Shown here: piece by piece, positions 1 through 3,502 of the stretch
Numbering within the stretch: the first letter of the stretch is position 1
Layout: each line of letters starts with the position of its first letter
Source: Caryophanales bacterium
Lineage (GTDB): Bacteria; Bacillota_I; Bacilli_A; RFN20; JAISJY01
Length of the DNA: 5,420 nucleotides
Direction: 5' to 3'
NCBI GenBank assembly: GCA_031261365.1
Contig: JAISJY010000068.1
Location: 1-5,420, forward strand
The notes under the pieces: model-generated
Told to the model about the DNA's origin: nothing
The model's input: only the letters and a program-made list of their open reading frames with translations
The model's database searches: none
Program-made: the position numbers and the translations under genes

Positions 1-110
1 ATTTACAATCAATTAAAGAAAAAATAATTCAATCTTTTAACTTCAAATATAGAAACAGGTATTAACCCTATTTTTCTGTTATCAAAATATATAAATACAA
101 TTTCCTATAC
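1..110. other. AT-rich flank downstream of the dfx terminator
   Basis: Very AT-rich DNA with no start codon followed by a useful reading frame on either strand, and no recognisable RNA. A loose AACAG/CTGTT inverted repeat near 55-80 is too weak to call. I see nothing else here. Confidence 0.6.
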
Positions 111-138
111 AACAAAAAAGAGAACATTTCTGCTCTCT
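111..138 (-). terminator. Rho-independent terminator of the perR-rbr-dfx operon
   Basis: Read on the minus strand, AGAGAGCA (131-138) pairs with TGTTCTCT (119-126) around a GAAA loop (127-130). This gives an 8-bp stem with one G.U pair, followed directly by TTTTTGTT. On the plus strand the G.U becomes an A/C mismatch, so the element is built for minus-strand transcription. It begins 11 bases after the dfx stop codon and closes the operon. Confidence 0.88.
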
Positions 139-148
139 CTTGTATTTT

Positions 149-523
149 CTAATTACTCCAAAGTCCGTGTAGATTACAATACTCAAATACTTTAACTACT
201 TTTTCTCCATCTGCCAACAAGAATGTTGTTATTGGTCTTTCAGTATTTTGAAGATATTTAATTTGAACCATTGATGTTGTCTCAAGAACAATAAATGATA
301 TATGATGTTCTGCAGTACTAGGGTGTATCACTGAACCAACTTCAACTATTGCTGACTTTCCAATGACTTTAACTATTGGAACATGTTTTTCATTAGCCCC
401 GTCCATACTATTAGGAACTAATTCTACCATCTTTTCTCCACAACAAACTAAAGGTACTTGACTATCTTCTAAAAGTGTTATGATATTTCCACAATGTTTA
501 CACCTAAAAAATCTTGGTGCCAT
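149..523 (-). CDS. dfx: Desulfoferrodoxin (superoxide reductase), two-iron form
   Basis: Reduces superoxide to hydrogen peroxide in the cytoplasm without producing oxygen, with electrons usually supplied by rubredoxin. The 124-residue protein has the full desulfoferrodoxin layout. The N-terminal desulforedoxin-like Fe(Cys)4 site is C8-x2-C11 with the pair C27-C28. The catalytic neelaredoxin domain carries E45-K46-H47, H67, H73 and the C-terminal C116-x2-H119, which match the four His and one Cys of the active Fe site and the conserved Glu-Lys pair. Length is normal for the family. The ATG lies 3 nt after the rbr stop, and a GGAAGAG motif at 533-539, inside the end of rbr, is the likely ribosome binding site. 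The stop is TAG. It is the last gene of the operon, and the peroxide it makes is the substrate of the rubrerythrin encoded just before it. Confidence 0.96.
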   Translation of the reverse strand: MAPRFFRCKHCGNIITLLEDSQVPLVCCGEKMVELVPNSMDGANEKHVPIVKVIGKSAIVEVGSVIHPSTAEHHISFIVLETTSMVQIKYLQNTERPITTFLLADGEKVVKVFEYCNLHGLWSN

Positions 524-526
524 AAT

Positions 527-1054
527 TTATTTCTCTTCCACAAAAACAGATTTTGGTTGATGGCAAAGCGGACACTTCTCAGGAGCACTTTCTCCAACAT
601 GGACATAGCCACAAACGCTACATTTCCAAACCCTAATACCTGTCTTTTTTTCTAGTTCTTTAACACCTTTTAAATCTTTTAATAATTTTAAATATCTTTC
701 TTCGTGTCTTTTTTCAATAGCTGCTGTTAATCTAAACTTATTCGCTAAATCTTTAAAACCTTCTGCCTCTGCTTCCTTAGCAAAATCTTCATACATTGTA
801 GTCCATTCATAATGCTCTCCACCAGCCGCAGTTACTAGGTTTTCAGAAGTAGCATTAATACCACCTAATTCTTTAAACCAAAGTTTAGCATGTTCTTTTT
901 CATTATTTGCCGTTTCTAGAAAGATATCAGCAATTTTTCCTAATCCTTCTGCCTTAGCTTTTTCAGCAAAGAAAACATATTTATTCCTTGCTTGACTTTC
1001 TCCTGCAAATGCAGTTTGTAAATTCTTTTCGGTTTTACTACCTTTTAATTCCAT
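527..1054 (-). CDS. rbr: Rubrerythrin (peroxide reductase)
   Basis: Non-haem di-iron protein that reduces hydrogen peroxide to water in anaerobes. The 175 residues hold an N-terminal ferritin-like four-helix domain with the expected di-iron ligands: E19 (GES), E52-x2-H55 (NEKEH), E80 and E83 (GEHYE), and E114-x2-H117 (EKRH). A C-terminal rubredoxin-like domain follows, with C145-x2-C148 and C161-x2-C164. The start MELKGSKTEKN matches the usual family N-terminus and has AAGGAGG nine bases upstream. A longer frame from 1093 would add 13 unconserved residues lying inside perR, so I reject it. The gene starts 1 nt after the perR stop, and its ribosome binding site lies inside the 3' end of perR, which suggests translational coupling. 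It is followed 3 nt later by dfx. Confidence 0.97.
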   Translation of the reverse strand: MELKGSKTEKNLQTAFAGESQARNKYVFFAEKAKAEGLGKIADIFLETANNEKEHAKLWFKELGGINATSENLVTAAGGEHYEWTTMYEDFAKEAEAEGFKDLANKFRLTAAIEKRHEERYLKLLKDLKGVKELEKKTGIRVWKCSVCGYVHVGESAPEKCPLCHQPKSVFVEEK

Positions 1055-1055
1055 C

Positions 1056-1421
1056 TTAATTTTCCTCCTTGGAACAATTTTCACACACCCCAAAAAAGTT
1101 AATAATATAACTATTTATATGATGTTTATCGGCTAATTTTTCTAAATCTAAGTTTATTTCTGGCAAATCAAAAACTCTACCACATTTTTCACAAACAAAA
1201 TGATTATGCTCCTTTAATGTTCTATCAAAACGGTCAGGTAAATGAGGCATCTTAACTCTTCTTATTAGACCTTTGTCACTCAAATAATTAAGAGAATTAT
1301 AAACTGTGGCATGAACAATATTTTTATCTAGTTCTCTAGCACTAATAAATATCTCATCAGCCGTGGGATGATCCATTCTAGTTTGCACGATAGAATAAAT
1401 TAGATTTCTTTGGTTTGTCAT
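1056..1421 (-). CDS. perR: PerR-like Fur-family peroxide-sensing repressor, short N-terminus
   Basis: DNA-binding metal-dependent repressor, 121 residues. The winged-helix part contains HPTADEIF (18-25) and the recognition-helix segment HATVYNSL (37-44). Residues H18, D66, H72, H74 and D85 line up with all five regulatory Fe/Mn ligands of Bacillus subtilis PerR (H37, D85, H91, H93, D104). C77-x2-C80 and C113-x2-C116 form the structural zinc site. By family comparison this is PerR rather than Fur or Zur, and metal-catalysed oxidation of the histidines would release DNA. It begins at the position of the TPQR segment of normal PerR, so about 20 N-terminal residues (the first helix) are missing. 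An in-frame TAA directly before the ATG rules out a longer form. AAAAGGAG (1426-1433) is the ribosome binding site. First gene of the operon, probably autoregulated through the operator upstream. Confidence 0.92.
   Translation of the reverse strand: MTNQRNLIYSIVQTRMDHPTADEIFISARELDKNIVHATVYNSLNYLSDKGLIRRVKMPHLPDRFDRTLKEHNHFVCEKCGRVFDLPEINLDLEKLADKHHINSYIINFFGVCENCSKEEN
1064..1070 (-). promoter_or_regulatory. Ribosome binding site that fixes the rbr start
   Basis: AAGGAGG on the minus strand, nine bases before the ATG at 1054. It lies inside the last codons of perR and supports the 175-residue form of rubrerythrin over the longer frame. Confidence 0.9.
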
Positions 1422-1430
1422 TTATCTCCT

Positions 1431-1455
1431 TTTAGACTTTTAGAATTAGTCTAAA
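1431..1455 (-). promoter_or_regulatory. Probable PerR/Fur-box operator upstream of perR
   Basis: A perfect inverted repeat, TTTAGACT (1431-1438) and AGTCTAAA (1448-1455), with a 9-base spacer. The spacer holds a third half-site, so TTAGAATTAGTCTAA (1440-1454) forms a 7-1-7 box close to the known PerR consensus TTATAATNATTATAA. The half-sites start at 1432, 1440 and 1448, exactly 8 bp apart. The element covers the expected transcription start and ends at the ribosome binding site, so bound repressor would block initiation. That PerR is the ligand is inferred from position and similarity to the consensus. Confidence 0.75.
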
Positions 1456-1458
1456 TCT

Positions 1459-1486
1459 ATTATATCATACTCTTTTAAAATAACAA
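1459..1486 (-). promoter_or_regulatory. Promoter of perR-rbr-dfx
   Basis: On the minus strand a perfect TATAAT (1459-1464) is preceded by TGA, giving an extended -10 (TGATATAAT). A partial -35 TTGTTA (1481-1486) lies 16 bp upstream. Transcription should start near 1452, inside the operator, leaving a leader of about 30 bases. Confidence 0.8.
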
Positions 1487-1516
1487 AATAAAAATATATT
1501 TTATGAGAAATTAAAA

Positions 1517-1545
1517 TTACCTTCTTCATAAAGATGCTTTATAAT
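1517..1545 (+). promoter_or_regulatory. Probable promoter of tRNA-Gln
   Basis: A perfect TATAAT (1540-1545) with a weak -35 candidate TTACCT (1517-1522) at 17-bp spacing. The predicted start falls 1-2 bases before the tRNA 5' end, which is common for single tRNA genes. The -35 is poor, so only the -10 is a firm observation. Confidence 0.55.
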
Positions 1546-1553
1546 TATTACAT

Positions 1554-1629
1554 TGGCCCATAGCCAAGCGGTAAGGCAAACGGCTCTGACCCGTTTATTG
1601 CAAAGGTTCAAATCCTTTTGGGCCAGCCA
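1554..1629 (+). tRNA. trnQ: tRNA-Gln (anticodon CUG), CCA encoded
   Basis: Full cloverleaf. The acceptor arms TGGCCCA (1554-1560) and TGGGCCA (1619-1625) pair over 7 bp, with discriminator G1626 and encoded CCA (1627-1629). The D-stem is GCC/GGC (1563-1565, 1575-1577). The anticodon stem AACGG/CCGTT (1579-1583, 1591-1595) encloses the loop CTCTGAC with anticodon CTG (1586-1588), which reads CAG. The T-arm is AAAGG-TTCAAAT-CCTTT (1602-1618). The 5' part of the sequence (TAGCCAAGCGGTAAGGCA) is typical of bacterial tRNA-Gln. The variable region counts as 6 bases (1596-1601), one more than the usual 5. A TTG-anticodon partner elsewhere is expected for CAA codons. It is the only plus-strand gene, convergent with the GH43 gene and divergent from perR. 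Confidence 0.96.
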
Positions 1630-1655
1630 ATAGTCTATAATGTACTCACAAAGTA

Positions 1656-1705
1656 TAATTAAAATAAAGTCGACAAAGTTTCCAAAAAAAGAAATTGTGT
1701 CGACT
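1656..1705 (-). terminator. Terminator of the GH43 operon, possibly bidirectional
   Basis: AGTCGACA (1668-1675) and TGTCGACT (1698-1705) form a perfect 8-bp stem. An inner stem of about 6 bp (AGTTTC/GAAATT, one G.U) sits behind a small internal loop and is closed by an A-rich loop. On the minus strand the hairpin is followed by TTATTTTAATT, fitting termination of the GH43 gene, which ends 20 bases earlier. On the plus strand the tail is only CTTTCTATTC, so stopping of tRNA transcription is possible but weaker. Confidence 0.75.
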
Positions 1706-1724
1706 CTTTCTATTCAAATATAAA

Positions 1725-2516
1725 TTAAATTATCTTTAATCTTTCTTTACCACTACTATTTGGAGAATGAATAGCTATTCTTCTTTGCCCTTCTTTATCA
1801 ATAAAAATCATCCCATGTCCCCCATCATTATCATAAATTAATTGGTCATCCTGTTTCCAAGGTCCAAAAATATTAAAGGCTGTAGCATGAGCTAAAGCAT
1901 AACCATTCTTAGAAAAACTAGACCATAACATATGATATTGCTTATTCTCAAAATAAACAAAAGGACCATCGGTAATAAAGCCACCCTCTTTAACAGGAAC
2001 CACCCAAGAAGCATCTTTAGCTGTGAATAAAAGTTTAGGTTCTCCAATAGTATCACTTAAATCTTTCTTTAATTCTTGAATATATATTTCACCATTAGTT
2101 ACCTGTAACCATTCATGACAAAAAAAGATATAAGGCGTTTTTTTATCAACATACAATGTTCCATCTAAACTAAACCATTTTTTTGGAGTAATGCCCTCTT
2201 TTGACAAAGGAACATATTTTCCCAAAGGTTTATCAGAAACAAATATTTGAGTTGCCCTTCCTCTCTCTTTAGAATACATAGTTCCAAATAAATAATACTT
2301 ACCATTATATTTATGAACTTCAGGTGCCCAAAAAGAGTTTTCAGCCCAAAAACCATCATACTTCTCAAAAATAACAGTCTTATTATCAAAATATATTAAA
2401 TCTTTAGAAGTATAACCAATAAAACCACTATCAGAAAAAGTTCCATATAAATAATAAATATCATTATCTAATAAGATAAATGGGTCTCGGACTGTTAAAT
2501 CATCTCTATGAATCAC
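1725..2516 (-). CDS. GH43-family glycoside hydrolase, cytoplasmic
   Basis: Glycosidase of the five-bladed beta-propeller family 43, whose members mostly cleave arabinose- or xylose-containing glycans; the substrate here is unknown. Length is 263 residues, a lone catalytic domain with no signal peptide or accessory domain, so it probably acts on imported oligosaccharides. Visible motifs are VRDPFIL with the likely catalytic base D11, FWAPEVH (62-68), SLDGTLYVD with the probable pKa-tuning D118, FCHEW (132-136), TDGPFVY (182-188), LWSSFSKNGYA (197-207) and DGGHGMIF (231-238), where H234 fits the conserved propeller-centre His. The usual general acid lies in an E-G-P motif, and here that place has D183. 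As I recall, close relatives also have DGP, so this may be a subfamily trait, with E135 as another acid candidate. The start codon is GTG with AAGGAGG seven bases upstream. It lies 14 nt after the SGNH gene and ends the operon. Confidence 0.93.
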   Translation of the reverse strand: MIHRDDLTVRDPFILLDNDIYYLYGTFSDSGFIGYTSKDLIYFDNKTVIFEKYDGFWAENSFWAPEVHKYNGKYYLFGTMYSKERGRATQIFVSDKPLGKYVPLSKEGITPKKWFSLDGTLYVDKKTPYIFFCHEWLQVTNGEIYIQELKKDLSDTIGEPKLLFTAKDASWVVPVKEGGFITDGPFVYFENKQYHMLWSSFSKNGYALAHATAFNIFGPWKQDDQLIYDNDGGHGMIFIDKEGQRRIAIHSPNSSGKERLKII

Positions 2517-2523
2517 AAAATAG

Positions 2524-2530
2524 CCTCCTT
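2524..2530 (-). promoter_or_regulatory. Ribosome binding site that fixes the GTG start of the GH43 gene
   Basis: A perfect AAGGAGG on the minus strand, seven bases before the GTG at 2516 and directly after the SGNH stop codon (2531-2533). It supports a non-ATG start close to the first family motif (RDPF). Confidence 0.88.
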
Positions 2531-3460
2531 TTAAAAAGTAATTAAGCCTTTTAAAGTTTCTACATAATATAAATAACCTTCTCTACTAGGATGAACATTA
2601 TCACCAGACATATATTTACTTTGATTAACATTAAATATACTAGGTGTATCAATATAATGAAAATTAGCAAAAACATATTCGTCTCTTATTTTTTCTGTAA
2701 CTAAAGTCGTGTATTGGTTTTTAGCCCCTGCTTCATTTACTCTGTTTTCAATACCAAGATAATAAATATTACTTTCTGGTAAAGCAAGTCTAATAAAATC
2801 AAGGGTGGTTGTAATAATATCATAATACTGATTTATACTCAGATAAGCACTATCATTTACATCATTAGTTCCAATATGAATAACAATATTTTTAGGATGA
2901 TAATTAATAATTAAACGGTCTCTCATAAACATCCAATCACTAGCTTTAGAACTTGATACTCCAGCCGTAAAACAATTTAAATCTTCAAAATCAGTATAGA
3001 AATCCCGCCAAAAAACATTAGGGTCAAAAAAAGAATCTCCCCAAAATAAAGTCGGACTATCTTGAACACCATTAAGTCCAAATTGCTCGACACGGGTATG
3101 GACATCAACATTAAACTTAAACTCTTGTTCCTGTCTAACATTTATCTTAAAACTTGTTTCAGTTCCGTCTTGCATAGAAGCATAAACATCTGTTGAACCA
3201 ACTAATAAAGGGTAAGCTAAATCATTTTCAATAAAAGCAATACTTTCATTTTCTATCTCATAATATAAATCAACACTACTTAAAACTCCATTAACTAATT
3301 TATTTATCGGCATAGCAGAATAATTCAAATACAAAACAACCGTATTAATTTTTAATTCATTCTCTGTTATATCTGAACTTAAAAGACTAGGTTCCTGAGA
3401 ACTTGGAGTATTACAACCTAAAAGCAAAAATAATAAACTAATCAATAAACATTTTTTCAT
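2531..3460 (-). CDS. SGNH/GDSL-family hydrolase lipoprotein with Ig-like N-terminal domain
   Basis: Secreted, membrane-anchored esterase-like enzyme of 309 residues. The N-terminus MKKCLLISLLFLLLGC is a lipoprotein signal with lipobox LLGC and lipidated C16, followed by a Ser-rich linker. Residues about 38-110 look like a BIG2-type bacterial Ig-like domain (YYEIENESIAFIEND, then LLVGSTDVYAS). The SGNH domain covers about 118-309. Block I is FWGDSFFD with nucleophile S143, block II FTAGVSSS with G167, block III GTNDVND with N199, and block V DNVHP with D287 and H290, so all catalytic residues are present. Relatives include carbohydrate acetylesterases and lysophospholipases. The neighbouring GH43 gene favours glycan deacylation, but this is inference. 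The ATG has GAGG (3466-3469) five bases upstream. The gene lies between the modular protein and the GH43 gene, most likely in one operon. Confidence 0.92.
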   Translation of the reverse strand: MKKCLLISLLFLLLGCNTPSSQEPSLLSSDITENELKINTVVLYLNYSAMPINKLVNGVLSSVDLYYEIENESIAFIENDLAYPLLVGSTDVYASMQDGTETSFKINVRQEQEFKFNVDVHTRVEQFGLNGVQDSPTLFWGDSFFDPNVFWRDFYTDFEDLNCFTAGVSSSKASDWMFMRDRLIINYHPKNIVIHIGTNDVNDSAYLSINQYYDIITTTLDFIRLALPESNIYYLGIENRVNEAGAKNQYTTLVTEKIRDEYVFANFHYIDTPSIFNVNQSKYMSGDNVHPSREGYLYYVETLKGLITF

Positions 3461-3473
3461 ATAAACCTCATTA

Positions 3474-3493
3474 GAGCCCCTTTTCAGAGGCTC
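3474..3493 (-). other. Intergenic RNA hairpin between the modular protein and SGNH genes
   Basis: On the minus strand GAGCCTCT (3486-3493) pairs with AGGGGCTC (3474-3481) around a GAAA tetraloop (3482-3485). This is 8 bp with one G.U pair that exists only in the minus-strand RNA. No U-tract follows (TAATGAGG comes next), so it is not a normal terminator. It sits between the upstream stop (3503-3505) and the SGNH ribosome binding site. Possible roles are 3'-end protection of the upstream message after processing, or partial attenuation. Confidence 0.7.
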
Positions 3494-3502
3494 ATATTAA
3501 AT

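Noticed and set aside
55..80. Inverted repeat AACAG/CTGTT with a GGT/ACC core
   Set aside because: The short arms do not nest into one stable stem, there is no tail or gene to serve, and such repeats are frequent by chance in AT-rich DNA.
1055..1093. N-terminal extension of rubrerythrin by 13 residues
   Set aside because: It overlaps the perR end, is not conserved in rubrerythrins, and a perfect ribosome binding site supports the start at 1054.
2165..2389. A 74-codon open frame on the minus strand
   Set aside because: It lies wholly inside the GH43 gene in another frame, has no recognisable motif, and the GH43 frame carries clear family motifs across the same stretch.
3494..3502. A possible -10 (TAATAT) before the SGNH gene
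   Set aside because: No -35 at a suitable distance is convincing, and AT-rich DNA gives many such matches. The SGNH gene is more simply read from upstream.
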